A DNA stretch of 45,203 bases from positions 1 through 45,203 of the forward strand of contig NZ_QBKR01000027.1 in the NCBI RefSeq assembly GCF_003054245.1, written 5' to 3'. How positions within the stretch are numbered: the first letter of the stretch is position 1; each line of letters begins with the position of its first letter. The DNA is from Melghirimyces profundicolus. Its GTDB lineage: Bacteria; Bacillota; Bacilli; Thermoactinomycetales; DSM-45169. The notes below the pieces were generated by a model that saw only the letters and a program-made list of their open reading frames with translations, did no database searches and was not told the origin of the DNA. Below, piece after piece: positions 25,485-33,706 of the stretch. The position numbers were made by a program, and so were the translations under genes.

Positions 25485-26831
25485 TCATCTTAACCGTTCC
25501 TCCACCACTTCTTCGATGACGTCCAGGGCTTCCTGAAGCTGGTCGTCGGTGATCACCAGTGGACAGAGAGTCCGGATCACATTGCTGTACAATCCGGCCC
25601 CCATCAGGATGACCCCCTTTTGTCCGCAGGCGCGGATGATCTCTCCGGCCAAACCGGGATCCGGCTCTTTGCCGTCCCCTTTGACGGTCTCAAAGGCACA
25701 CATGGCCCCCAGCCCCCGTACGCCTCCGATCTGGGGATATCGGTTGGCCAGGGACGAAAACCGGTCCCGGATCTGACGACCGATTTCCTGAGCCCGGTCC
25801 GGCAGTCCGTCTTCTTCCATCATTCGGATCACTTCCAGGGCCGCCACGCAACCCAGCGGGCTGCCGCCGTAGGTGCCGCCGATCTCTCCGGGGTTGGCAG
25901 CATCCATAATCTCCGCCCGGCCGGTCACTGCACTGATCGGCAATCCGGCCGCAATCGACTTGGACATCGTCATCAGATCCGGAACCACTTCATAATGCTC
26001 CATGCCGAACATCCGCCCGGTTCGTCCGAAACCGGTCTGCACTTCGTCGGCGATAAACAGGATCCCGTGTTCCCGGCAAATTTTCCGGATGCCCTGGACA
26101 AAGGTTTTGGACGGGACGATGAATCCGCCTTCCCCCTGGACCGGTTCCATGATCACAGCTGCAATCTGGTCCGCCGGAACCTCCCCGAGAAAGAAATCTT
26201 CCACCCGGCGCAGGAGTTCCCTGTCGGTCTCTTCCGGGGAAACCCCGTCCCTCTCCCGGTAGTAGTACGGATACGGCAGCTTGTAGGTTTCCGGCGCAAA
26301 GGGACCGAAGCCGTACTTGTACGGTTTCACTTTGCTGGTCAACGACATGGTGAGAAGGGTTCTTCCGTGGAAGCCGCGGTCAAAGGAGACCACGGCCTGC
26401 CGCCCGGTAAATTTCCTCGCCAGCTTGACGGCGTTTTCCACCGCCTCCGCCCCGCTGTTGAGGAAAAATGTTTTTTTCGGATGATCTCCCGGGGTGATTT
26501 CGTTCAACTTCTCCGCCAGCTGAATATAAGGCTCGTACATCATGACGTTGAAACAGGTGTGGATGTAACGGTCCAGCTGGTCTTTCAGGGCTTCCACCAC
26601 GCCGGCGGGACGGTGTCCGGCATTCAGGGTTCCGATGGCTCCGGCAAAGTCAATGAATGTGTTGCCGTCCACATCGGTGAGAATGGCCCCCTCCCCCTTT
26701 TCCGCAAAGGTGGGAAGCTTGCAGGCGGGCCCCTGAGGTACGTTTTTCTCCCTTCGGTTCAGGAGAGCCCGGGCTTTGGGGCCGGGGATCGGGGTGTGAA
26801 TGCGGATATGACGACGTTGCGTTTTCGACAT
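25485..26831 (-). CDS. gabT: 4-aminobutyrate aminotransferase
   Basis: A 448-residue class III PLP aminotransferase that moves the amino group of GABA to 2-oxoglutarate, giving succinate semialdehyde for GabD next to it. The family motifs are NSGAEAVENAVKLAR (phosphate binding), SFDRGFHGRTLL, EPVQGEGGF, the FIADEVQTGFGRTG loop with the cofactor Asp, MTMSKSIAAGLP with the PLP lysine, and GGTYGGSPLGC. The ATG is preceded by GAGGAGG and lies 24 bases behind the gabD stop, so gabD-gabT form one transcript. High GC like the general background, unlike the aminotransferase of the right arm. No clear terminator follows; the Pit remnant begins directly downstream. Confidence 0.95.
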   Translation of the reverse strand: MSKTQRRHIRIHTPIPGPKARALLNRREKNVPQGPACKLPTFAEKGEGAILTDVDGNTFIDFAGAIGTLNAGHRPAGVVEALKDQLDRYIHTCFNVMMYEPYIQLAEKLNEITPGDHPKKTFFLNSGAEAVENAVKLARKFTGRQAVVSFDRGFHGRTLLTMSLTSKVKPYKYGFGPFAPETYKLPYPYYYRERDGVSPEETDRELLRRVEDFFLGEVPADQIAAVIMEPVQGEGGFIVPSKTFVQGIRKICREHGILFIADEVQTGFGRTGRMFGMEHYEVVPDLMTMSKSIAAGLPISAVTGRAEIMDAANPGEIGGTYGGSPLGCVAALEVIRMMEEDGLPDRAQEIGRQIRDRFSSLANRYPQIGGVRGLGAMCAFETVKGDGKEPDPGLAGEIIRACGQKGVILMGAGLYSNVIRTLCPLVITDDQLQEALDVIEEVVEERLR

Positions 26832-26855
26832 GGGGGTTCCTCCTCGTTTCCCTGT

Positions 26856-28295
26856 TTATTTCAAACCGATGGAGATGTACTTGGTTTCCAGGTATTCTTC
26901 GATCCCGTAACGGCCCCCCTCCCGACCGAGGCCGCTTTCTTTCACTCCGCCGAAGGGAGTCTGGACCGTCGAAGGCATCCCGTCGTTCACGCCGACGATC
27001 CCGTACTCCAAGCTTTCCGAGATCCGTACCGCGCGGGAGAGGTCCCGGGTGTACAGGTAAGCCGCCAGACCGAACCGGGTGTTGTTGGCCAACGTGAGGG
27101 CCTCCTCTTCGGTGTCGAAAACATGGACGGGAAGGACCGGCCCAAAGGTCTCTTCCTGTTCCACCAACATTTCCTCCGTCGTGTCCAAAAGAACGGTGGG
27201 TTCAAAGAAGCAACCGCTCCCTTCCGCCGGGACGGCACGCCCCCCGACCATCACCCGGGCCCCTTTCGCCTCCGCGTCCCGGACATGTCGCTCCACTTTT
27301 TCAAGGGCGGCTTGATCGATCAGAGGACCGATCTGCACACCTTCCTCCAGCCCGGGCCCCACCTTCATTTCACCGGTATAGCGGGCCAGGAGGTCTGCGA
27401 ATTCCTCCTTGATACTCCGGTGAACGTACACCCGGTTCGTGCAGACACAGGTTTGGCCGGCGTTTCGGAACTTGCTGGCCAGCACTTCCTTTGCCGCTTT
27501 TTCCAGATCCGCATCCTCAAAGACGAGGTAAGGCGCGTGCCCCCCCAATTCCAAGCTGATCCGTTTCACGGTGTCCGCCGCTTTTTTCATCAGGGTTTTG
27601 CCCACTTCCGTCGAACCGGTGAAGGTGAGCTTCCGGACACGTTCGTCCTCCAGGAGGGCATCCCCGATCTCCGCGGCCCGGGTCCCGGTCACCAGGTTGA
27701 ACACCCCGGCGGGAATCCCGGCCTCCTCCATGATCTCCGCCAGCAAGGCGGCGGTAAGCGGGGTTTGTTCCGCCGGTTTCGCCACCATGGTGCAGCCGGC
27801 GGCAAGGGCCGGGGCGGCTTTCCGTGTGATCATGGCTGCGGGGAAATTCCAGGGGGTGATCGCCGCAGCCACCCCCACCGGCTGGTGCTGCACCCAAATC
27901 CGTTTATCCGGGGAGTTGGCCGGAATGGTCTCCCCGTAAATCCGTTTGGCTTCTTCTGCATACCACTGGAAGAAATCGGCGGCATACTGCACCTCCCCCC
28001 GCGCTTCCGCCAAGGGTTTGCCTTGCTCCAGGGTCATCAGACGGGCCATTTCCTCTTTCCGGTTCATCATCCCGTCATATACCCGGGCCAGCAGCTCTCC
28101 CCGTTCGCGGGCGGTTTTCCGGGACCAGCCCGGAAACGCCTTTGAGGCGGCGTCCACCGCTTTTGTGACATCCTCCTTCCCCCCGTCCGCCGCTTGGCCG
28201 ACCACCAAGCCGTCCGCAGGATTGGTGACGTCGAAATACGTTCCCGTCGATGCTTCTTGCCACGCTCCGTCGATGTACAAGCGATATCGCATCAT
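26856..28295 (-). CDS. gabD: Succinate-semialdehyde dehydrogenase
   Basis: Aldehyde dehydrogenase superfamily enzyme of about 479 residues that oxidises succinate semialdehyde to succinate. Cofactor and active-site motifs are ITPWNFPAAM, the FTGSTEVGKTLM glycine turn, the general-base Glu in LELGGHAP and the nucleophile Cys in NAGQTCVCTN (with the second Cys two residues later, as in E. coli GabD). The C-terminal FGGVKESGLGREGG is the typical end of the GabD branch. The ATG at 28295 (or the adjoining ATG at 28292) has AAGGAGG 11 bases upstream. The open frame goes further up but without another site. First gene of gabD-gabT, downstream of the -24/-12 promoter at 28506-28522. Confidence 0.94.
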   Translation of the reverse strand: MMRYRLYIDGAWQEASTGTYFDVTNPADGLVVGQAADGGKEDVTKAVDAASKAFPGWSRKTARERGELLARVYDGMMNRKEEMARLMTLEQGKPLAEARGEVQYAADFFQWYAEEAKRIYGETIPANSPDKRIWVQHQPVGVAAAITPWNFPAAMITRKAAPALAAGCTMVAKPAEQTPLTAALLAEIMEEAGIPAGVFNLVTGTRAAEIGDALLEDERVRKLTFTGSTEVGKTLMKKAADTVKRISLELGGHAPYLVFEDADLEKAAKEVLASKFRNAGQTCVCTNRVYVHRSIKEEFADLLARYTGEMKVGPGLEEGVQIGPLIDQAALEKVERHVRDAEAKGARVMVGGRAVPAEGSGCFFEPTVLLDTTEEMLVEQEETFGPVLPVHVFDTEEEALTLANNTRFGLAAYLYTRDLSRAVRISESLEYGIVGVNDGMPSTVQTPFGGVKESGLGREGGRYGIEEYLETKYISIGLK

Positions 28296-28351
28296 TCCAC
28301 TGCCTGCCTCCTTTTCCTTTGAGATCCGGATTTCACCCGGCCGTTCAATAA

Positions 28352-28660
28352 TCAACCTTCGGTCCGTTCCCCAGTCGGAAAGATCCATGGGACTCCGGCA
28401 CGTTCATCCTTGAAATACCGAAAATCCACCAAAGCACCAACCCGCCAACCCATCTCTCCTTTCGGATATGCTGATGATTTTTTGAATGGCTCAATCTCAA
28501 TAAGTTGCAATTTCCGTACCAACGTAATCGGTTGATCTCCAGGCGGATCCTCCCCACTGGCCAAGGGCTCCGGTTGAAAAGACTCCCCACTTGGTCCCTC
28601 AGGGCGCTTCCTCTCCACTCCAAATCCCGGAACCGATTCGACGTTTCCATGGAAAATCAC
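28352..28660 (-). CDS. Doubtful open frame in the gabD leader
   Basis: A 102-codon frame lies between the sigma-54 promoter region and gabD. Its last 55 residues (for example KLQLIEIEPFKKS, then GWRVGALVDFRYFKDERAG) read like a real protein, while the first half is Pro/Gly-rich and unconvincing. There is no good ribosome binding site at the ATG 28660. The -24/-12 element at 28506-28522 lies inside it, so gene and promoter cannot both be in simple use. It could be a decayed gene whose DNA now serves as promoter and leader. I do not recognise a family. Confidence 0.25.
   Translation of the reverse strand: MIFHGNVESVPGFGVERKRPEGPSGESFQPEPLASGEDPPGDQPITLVRKLQLIEIEPFKKSSAYPKGEMGWRVGALVDFRYFKDERAGVPWIFPTGERTEG
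28506..28522 (-). promoter_or_regulatory. Sigma-54 (-24/-12) promoter for gabD-gabT
   Basis: Read on the minus strand: TTGGTACGGAAATTGCA. The GG and GC pairs are exactly placed for the YTGGCACGrNNNTTGCW consensus, with one departure (T for C in the GGC). It lies 210 bases before gabD and about 190 bases from the activator palindrome at 28699. Confidence 0.75.
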
Positions 28661-28698
28661 CGGAATCTATTTCCATGACAGGATCGGGCACAGATGGC

Positions 28699-28716
28699 TT
28701 ATGCAAGATTGCATAA
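28699..28716. promoter_or_regulatory. Activator-binding palindrome 1 (upstream activating site)
   Basis: TTATGCA-AGAT-TGCATAA, perfect arms, extended by one more matching C/G pair outside. The same arms with another spacer occur at 31013. It lies between the activator gene and the divergent gabD-gabT promoter. Confidence 0.8.
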
Positions 28717-28764
28717 GTGATATTATTAAAAAAGAACCCCCCATCCCCCGTGACCCCGGCCAAT

Positions 28765-28793
28765 TTTTCAACAATACGCGCTTCTGCTATGAT
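28765..28793 (+). promoter_or_regulatory. Sigma-A type promoter of the activator gene
   Basis: TTTTCA, 17 bases, TATGAT (28788-28793), about 40 bases before the start codon. The -10 is good, the -35 weak. Confidence 0.5.
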
Positions 28794-28832
28794 AAAGAAA
28801 AATCAAGCTGATACAGAAGGGAATTGTCTTTC

Positions 28833-30962
28833 ATGTACAAGGCAATGAAGGAAAAACTCAAACCTTTCTTTTGCTTTTCCGTTGAACCTTTGGATCGCGA
28901 TTGGCAACATAAGATACATCAGTTGGAAGAACCGTTTTTGTTCCTGAAAAAGCACGATCAGGTGTATGCCTATGTGTCCCTGGAAGATCTGCCCCTATCC
29001 ACTTGGAAGCATCCGGATCTCACAGTGGACATGCTCCGGTCCTGTGCCACTCCCTTGGACCACATCGCAATCCTCCACCCCGGCCAAAAAGATTCCCTCC
29101 CCCTCTTATTCCAAATCCTTGGAAACTCGATCACCCTGGTTCAAAACGCCGAACATGACTTTATCGGTTACATTAAAAGGGAGGAGGCCCTCGCCGAGTT
29201 GTTCAGGCGGGAGAACAGCAACCTGAATTTCTTAAAAACACTGCTTTCCTCCATCCCGATGGGGATCTTCGTCATCAATCAGGACCGAAAAATCGTCAAT
29301 TGCAATGAATCCGGACTGAAGATGATCCGATCTTCCTTAAAACAGGTCATTAATGCCGACGCCGGCTCCGTGTTCGATCCGGAGCATGTGGAAAAAGTCT
29401 TCTCCAGCGGGGAAACGCTGCTCAACCAGATTCTGATCACCGATGAAATGGGTGTTCTTGCCGACTACAGCCCCATCCGGGGTCCGGAAGATAAAATCAA
29501 CGGAATGATCATCATCGTGCAGGATTTGCCGATGGTTGAAGAAATGGCCATGGAACTGGAGCATGTAAAAGACCTGAACCGGGATTTAAACGCCATTTTG
29601 GCCACGATGTACGATGAAATCTTGGTTGTGAACCGGAACGGCGAACTGCTTCGTCACAGTGAAAATTTCATCTCCGATTTCTGGGGTGACGACCTGAAAA
29701 CCTATGTTGGAAAAAACCTGTTGGAATTGGAAAAAGAAGGACGCATCAATTCCTCCGTCATCCGGCTGGTGATGGAAAAGAAGAAAAAAGCGTCCATCGT
29801 TCAGAGAACCGAAAGCGGAAAGACCATTTTGGCCGTCGGCAACCCCGTGTTCAACGAAGATGGGGAAATTCATCGCATCATCATCGCATCAAGGGACATC
29901 ACCGAAACCACCCAATTGAAATCGGAATTGCAGAAAACCAAAAAAATGACAAGGAAATACAAGCAAGAATTGGATCAATTAAAAAACAAAGGAAAACACC
30001 AATACAAACTCGTTTACTGCAGTCAAAAAATGGAACAGGTGATGGATAAAGTCCAAAAGCTGAAAGACTTCGATTCCACGGTTCTGATTCTGGGAGAATC
30101 GGGGGTGGGCAAAGAATTGATCGCCCGGTCCATTTATGAACAGGGAAACCGTTCCGATCAACCTTTTTTAACGATCAACTGCGGCGCAATCCCCGAAGAA
30201 CTGCTGGAGAGCGAGTTGTTCGGTTACCAAAAGGGAGCCTTTACCGGAGCGAACACCAACGGAAAAATCGGCTATTTTCAACAAGCCGACAAAGGTGTGC
30301 TGTTCCTGGATGAAATCGGCGAACTGACGCCGCGTCTCCAGGTCAAATTATTGAGAGTGCTGCAGGAAAAAGAAGTCACACCGGTAGGCAGCACCCGGGC
30401 GATTCCCGTGGATGTGCAGATTATCGCGGCGACCAATCGCAATCTGGAGTCCATGGTGGAAGAGGGAGCCTTCCGGGAAGATTTGTTTTACCGGATCAAT
30501 GTGATTCCGATTCAGGTCCCGCCCTTAAGGGAACGACCCGAAGACATCCCGCTGCTCGCCTTTCACTTCATCCAGCAGTTGAACGCACAATACAACAAAA
30601 ATTATCATCTGTCACCCGAAGCGCTCAACCTTCTGGAGGTTTATTCGTGGCCCGGAAACATCCGGGAACTCCAAAACCTCATCGAACGATTGGTGGTAAC
30701 GGCGGAGGATGAGATCATCAGTGCGGAATTCGTTCACCAGTTTTTGAATTTTAACAAAAAGGCAAAAGCCAAACTGATCGTTAATGACCTGCTGCCTTTC
30801 CACGAAGCGCGGGAATACGTGGAAGAACAGCTGATCCTGATGGCGCTCCGGAAATACAAGACCACCACCAAAGCAGCCAAAGCACTGAAAATCAGCCAGT
30901 CGGCCGTCAGTCGGAAATACCAGAAAATCATGCAACGGAAAGGCAACGCCTCCCTCCGATAG
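28833..30962 (+). CDS. Sigma-54 dependent transcriptional activator with PAS domains
   Basis: A 709-residue enhancer-binding protein. Domains: an N-terminal unassigned region (1-130), a PAS domain starting near 140 (SIPMGIFVINQDRKIVN), a second near 254 (TMYDEILVVNRNG) and a coiled linker. The AAA+ motor (about 385-620) has Walker A GESGVGKE (about 420), the sigma-54 contact loop GAFTGA (about 467), Walker B GVLFLDEIGE and the arginine-finger region FREDLFYRIN. A C-terminal helix-turn-helix (about 680-705) reads TKAAKALKISQSAVSRKYQ, similar to TyrR/RocR-type regulators. It should sense a small molecule through the PAS domains and open -24/-12 promoters. Two matching palindromes flank it. ATG 28833 has AGAAGGG 11 bases upstream; the TTG at 28824 is too close. 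Clearly A+T-richer than gabD. Confidence 0.95.
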   Translation: MYKAMKEKLKPFFCFSVEPLDRDWQHKIHQLEEPFLFLKKHDQVYAYVSLEDLPLSTWKHPDLTVDMLRSCATPLDHIAILHPGQKDSLPLLFQILGNSITLVQNAEHDFIGYIKREEALAELFRRENSNLNFLKTLLSSIPMGIFVINQDRKIVNCNESGLKMIRSSLKQVINADAGSVFDPEHVEKVFSSGETLLNQILITDEMGVLADYSPIRGPEDKINGMIIIVQDLPMVEEMAMELEHVKDLNRDLNAILATMYDEILVVNRNGELLRHSENFISDFWGDDLKTYVGKNLLELEKEGRINSSVIRLVMEKKKKASIVQRTESGKTILAVGNPVFNEDGEIHRIIIASRDITETTQLKSELQKTKKMTRKYKQELDQLKNKGKHQYKLVYCSQKMEQVMDKVQKLKDFDSTVLILGESGVGKELIARSIYEQGNRSDQPFLTINCGAIPEELLESELFGYQKGAFTGANTNGKIGYFQQADKGVLFLDEIGELTPRLQVKLLRVLQEKEVTPVGSTRAIPVDVQIIAATNRNLESMVEEGAFREDLFYRINVIPIQVPPLRERPEDIPLLAFHFIQQLNAQYNKNYHLSPEALNLLEVYSWPGNIRELQNLIERLVVTAEDEIISAEFVHQFLNFNKKAKAKLIVNDLLPFHEAREYVEEQLILMALRKYKTTTKAAKALKISQSAVSRKYQKIMQRKGNASLR

Positions 30963-30972
30963 AGATTCCCCT

Positions 30973-30995
30973 TCCCCCTGACCGGGGGATTTTTT
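30973..30995 (+). terminator. Terminator of the activator gene
   Basis: TCCCCC-TGACC-GGGGGA stem with a run of six T, starting about ten bases past the stop codon. Confidence 0.85.
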
Positions 30996-31012
30996 ATGCG
31001 ACAAGTACTACA

Positions 31013-31030
31013 TTATGCATTTTTGCATAA
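31013..31030. promoter_or_regulatory. Activator-binding palindrome 2
   Basis: TTATGCA-TTTT-TGCATAA: the same arms and spacer length as the site at 28699. Its centre is about 87 bases upstream of the transcription start predicted from the -24/-12 promoter at 31081, a normal distance for an enhancer-binding protein. Confidence 0.82.
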
Positions 31031-31080
31031 AACGGTTTTTTCCTTTGGCGGCAAAATACGCGCAAACTTTCCCTTTTTGA

Positions 31081-31097
31081 TTGGCATCCATTTTGCA
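31081..31097 (+). promoter_or_regulatory. Sigma-54 (-24/-12) promoter of the aminotransferase operon
   Basis: TTGGCATCCATTTTGCA has the GG (-24) and GC (-12) pairs in exact register. The leader to the ATG at 31146 is short and carries AAGGAGG. Confidence 0.85.
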
Positions 31098-31145
31098 TCT
31101 GTATCGACAGGGAAAGCGACAAACCATCTCAAGGAGGTATCAAAC

Positions 31146-32531
31146 ATGGCTGCAAATGTCTCTCTCCAATCACAGGTGGAAGAACTGAAGGCCTTGGACC
31201 AAAAGCACTACCTTCACCCTGCCACTTCCCCCAAAAAACATGCGGAACAAGGGCCCAAGATCATTTTCTCCGGGGGAAACGGCATTACCGTCCGTGATCC
31301 TAACGGCAAGTCCTACATCGACGGGGTTTCCATGCTGTGGAACGTGAACCTGGGGCACGGGAGAAAAGAGCTTGCCGACGCCGCAAGCGAACAGATGATG
31401 AAAATCGCTTACAGCTCCTCTTTTGCCGGCTATTCCAATGAACCGGCCATTCGGCTGGCGGAAAAACTGGCATCCCTGACCCCCGGAAACCTGAATACGG
31501 TGTTTTACACCTCGGGTGGATCGGAATCCAACGATACGGCGTTCAAGTTGGCCCGATTCTATTGGCAGATGCAAAATCAACCGAAAAAAAAGAAAATCAT
31601 TTCATTGAAACAGGGTTATCACGGCGTAACGATCGCAGCGGGAACCGCCACCACTTTGACCGGTTTCCATAAATTTGCGGGTACCCACATCGGAGATGTG
31701 TACCATGCGAAACCCCACTTGACCCGGTGTGAATTGGGTGACAAGGATGATCCGGATTACAAGGGTTGCATCCGTGACATCGTGGAAAAAGAAGGGCCGG
31801 AAACGGTGGCCGCAGTCATTTTGGAACCGGTCCAGGGATCGGGGGGCGTATATATCCCTCCGGAGGGCTATCTGAAAGCGGTCCGGCAATTGTGTGACGA
31901 ATACCACATATTGTTCATCGCTGATGAAGTGATTTGCGGTTTCGGTCGGACCGGGCGAATGTTCGGCGTGGATCATTGGGGGGTCATCCCCGACATCATG
32001 TGCGTCGCCAAAGGCATCACCAGTGGTTATGTTCCCTTGGGCGGTGTCCTGTTGAACCAAGCCATCCATCAAACGTTGGTTCAATACGATCAAGTCTTGG
32101 CCCACGGTTTCACATACAGCGGTCACCCCACTGCCTGCGCCGTCGCATTGAAAACCCTGGAGATCCTCGAACGTGATCAGGTGGTGGCCCATGTCAAGCG
32201 GATGGAAAAAGAACTGAACGCCGGTTTGAACTATTTGGAAAAGAAGCACCGTATCGTGACAAAAACGAGAAACATCGGTCTGATGGGTGCATTCGAGCTT
32301 TATGCCGATCCGGACAACGACACGCCCTTTGACCCGTCGTTGAAAGCAGGGCTCGATGTGGTCGAGGAATGTTTTCAACGGGGTCTCCTCCTTCGTGCGC
32401 TCGGAGCCGCCGACGGCAAGAATGTGGTCGCGATCGCACCACCTCTCATCATTGACAAAAGTGAAATCGGCCGGATGATCGATATCATCGATGACGCCAT
32501 CCACGCTTTTGAAACCAAAATCGGCATTTGA
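31146..32531 (+). CDS. Class III omega-aminotransferase
   Basis: A 461-residue PLP aminotransferase of the branch that includes putrescine-, beta-alanine- and taurine-pyruvate aminotransferases. The opening K-H-Y-L-H-P-A-T and DGVSMLWNVNLGHGRKEL are characteristic of that branch. Cofactor motifs: YTSGGSESNDTAFKLAR, LKQGYHGVT, ILEPVQGSGG, FIADEVICGFGRTG and the PLP lysine in CVAKGITSGYVPLGG. It should turn an omega-amine or omega-amino acid into the aldehyde, with pyruvate as the usual acceptor. ATG 31146 has AAGGAGG eight bases upstream. The frame is open to 30996, but that extension overlaps the promoter. First gene of the right arm, under the sigma-54 promoter at 31081. The true substrate is not readable from sequence. 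Confidence 0.92.
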   Translation: MAANVSLQSQVEELKALDQKHYLHPATSPKKHAEQGPKIIFSGGNGITVRDPNGKSYIDGVSMLWNVNLGHGRKELADAASEQMMKIAYSSSFAGYSNEPAIRLAEKLASLTPGNLNTVFYTSGGSESNDTAFKLARFYWQMQNQPKKKKIISLKQGYHGVTIAAGTATTLTGFHKFAGTHIGDVYHAKPHLTRCELGDKDDPDYKGCIRDIVEKEGPETVAAVILEPVQGSGGVYIPPEGYLKAVRQLCDEYHILFIADEVICGFGRTGRMFGVDHWGVIPDIMCVAKGITSGYVPLGGVLLNQAIHQTLVQYDQVLAHGFTYSGHPTACAVALKTLEILERDQVVAHVKRMEKELNAGLNYLEKKHRIVTKTRNIGLMGAFELYADPDNDTPFDPSLKAGLDVVEECFQRGLLLRALGAADGKNVVAIAPPLIIDKSEIGRMIDIIDDAIHAFETKIGI

Positions 32532-32548
32532 AAACGGGATGTGAAAAG

Positions 32549-33706
32549 ATGAAGTCACTCCAGCTTTCAGGAACGGCCAAAGAGATCGGCCGACAACACG
32601 GGCGGTTTGGAAAAGACGAAATCATGCACAGCCTGGCTACCTACGAAAAATTGTTTCACGGTTATCAAAAGATCCGTTGGAAAGAGGTCCGGGAACGGGC
32701 GCTTCTCCATTTAAAAGCCATTGAACGATACGATCCCGCGCTCATCGAAGAAATACAAGGCATCGCAGAGGGAGCGGGTGTCGATTTCGAAGACATTCTG
32801 GCATTGAACGCCCGCAGCGAAATCGCCTTGACGCAAAGCGGCACCAAGAGATTTACCGATGGATGCACGTCCATCGGCGTCGCTTCTCCGGTTTCCGTCG
32901 ATACCATCATCGGCCAAAACTGGGATTGGAAAGGGGAGCAATCGAAAAGCCTCCTTCTGTTGGAAATCTCTTGCGAATCCAAACCGAGAATCAAAATGGT
33001 CACCGAAGGCGGCATCATCGGAAAGATCGGTTTTAACTCCGCCGGAATCGGGGTTTGTCTCAACGCTCTGTTAACCGACAAAAAATCAGAGGAGGTCCCG
33101 ATTCATCTGGGTCTCCGCAGTGTATTGAACGCCTTTTCCCTGCATGAAGCCATATCGAAAATCAACGAAGGACAGATGGCATCGGCAGCCAATTTCCTGA
33201 TCGGCTGTGACGACGGGGCAGGCAACGGCATGGTGATGAATGTGGAAGTGTCACCTTTCGGTATCGATATCCTGGACGGCGCCGGAGAAAAAGCGGTTCA
33301 TTCGAATCATCTGTGCTCTCCTGTCATTTCCCGCCATATCCAGGACCTTAACAATTTTAAACATACCGATTCCATGATTCGGAAAATGCGGGCCGAACAA
33401 CTTCTCAACCAAAGCATTCAGAGGGGTGGGTCCATTGACGAAGAGACATTCAAAGAATGGTTGTCGGATCGGTTCAATGCGCCGAATTCAATCAATCATC
33501 TAAAAAATGAACGGGCTCCCGAACACCGACAGATTGAAACGGTGTTTTCGGTCATCATGAACCTGTCAAAGAAAGAGATGTGGCTGTGCGACGGCAAGCC
33601 CTTTGAAAAACCTTACGACAACCACAGATTGGACGAAAGGGTGTCATTGTCTTGTACATCAACGGAGAATTCAGAGACACACCGACCGGAAAAACGATCG
33701 AAGTGA
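32549..33706 (+). CDS. C45 family acyltransferase / amidohydrolase
   Basis: About 385 residues, of the acyl-CoA:6-aminopenicillanate acyltransferase (peptidase C45) family. These N-terminal-nucleophile enzymes cleave themselves before a Cys. The expected site is visible as TDGCTSIGV (Gly-Cys-Thr, Cys at about residue 112), followed by IIGQNWDWKG, a family hallmark, and later NSAGIGVCLNAL. In amine metabolism such an enzyme would remove or move an acyl group on a nitrogen; family members also include other N-acyl amide hydrolases. The ATG lies 17 bases after the aminotransferase stop, with only a weak GGA upstream. The alternative TTG 32528 overlaps that stop. The end overlaps the dehydrogenase gene by 55 bases, a sign of tight coupling. 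Confidence 0.85.
   Translation: MKSLQLSGTAKEIGRQHGRFGKDEIMHSLATYEKLFHGYQKIRWKEVRERALLHLKAIERYDPALIEEIQGIAEGAGVDFEDILALNARSEIALTQSGTKRFTDGCTSIGVASPVSVDTIIGQNWDWKGEQSKSLLLLEISCESKPRIKMVTEGGIIGKIGFNSAGIGVCLNALLTDKKSEEVPIHLGLRSVLNAFSLHEAISKINEGQMASAANFLIGCDDGAGNGMVMNVEVSPFGIDILDGAGEKAVHSNHLCSPVISRHIQDLNNFKHTDSMIRKMRAEQLLNQSIQRGGSIDEETFKEWLSDRFNAPNSINHLKNERAPEHRQIETVFSVIMNLSKKEMWLCDGKPFEKPYDNHRLDERVSLSCTSTENSETHRPEKRSK

Noticed and set aside
30996-31145. Longer aminotransferase starting at 30996
   Set aside because: The extension covers the activator palindrome and the sigma-54 promoter; ATG 31146 has a perfect ribosome binding site.
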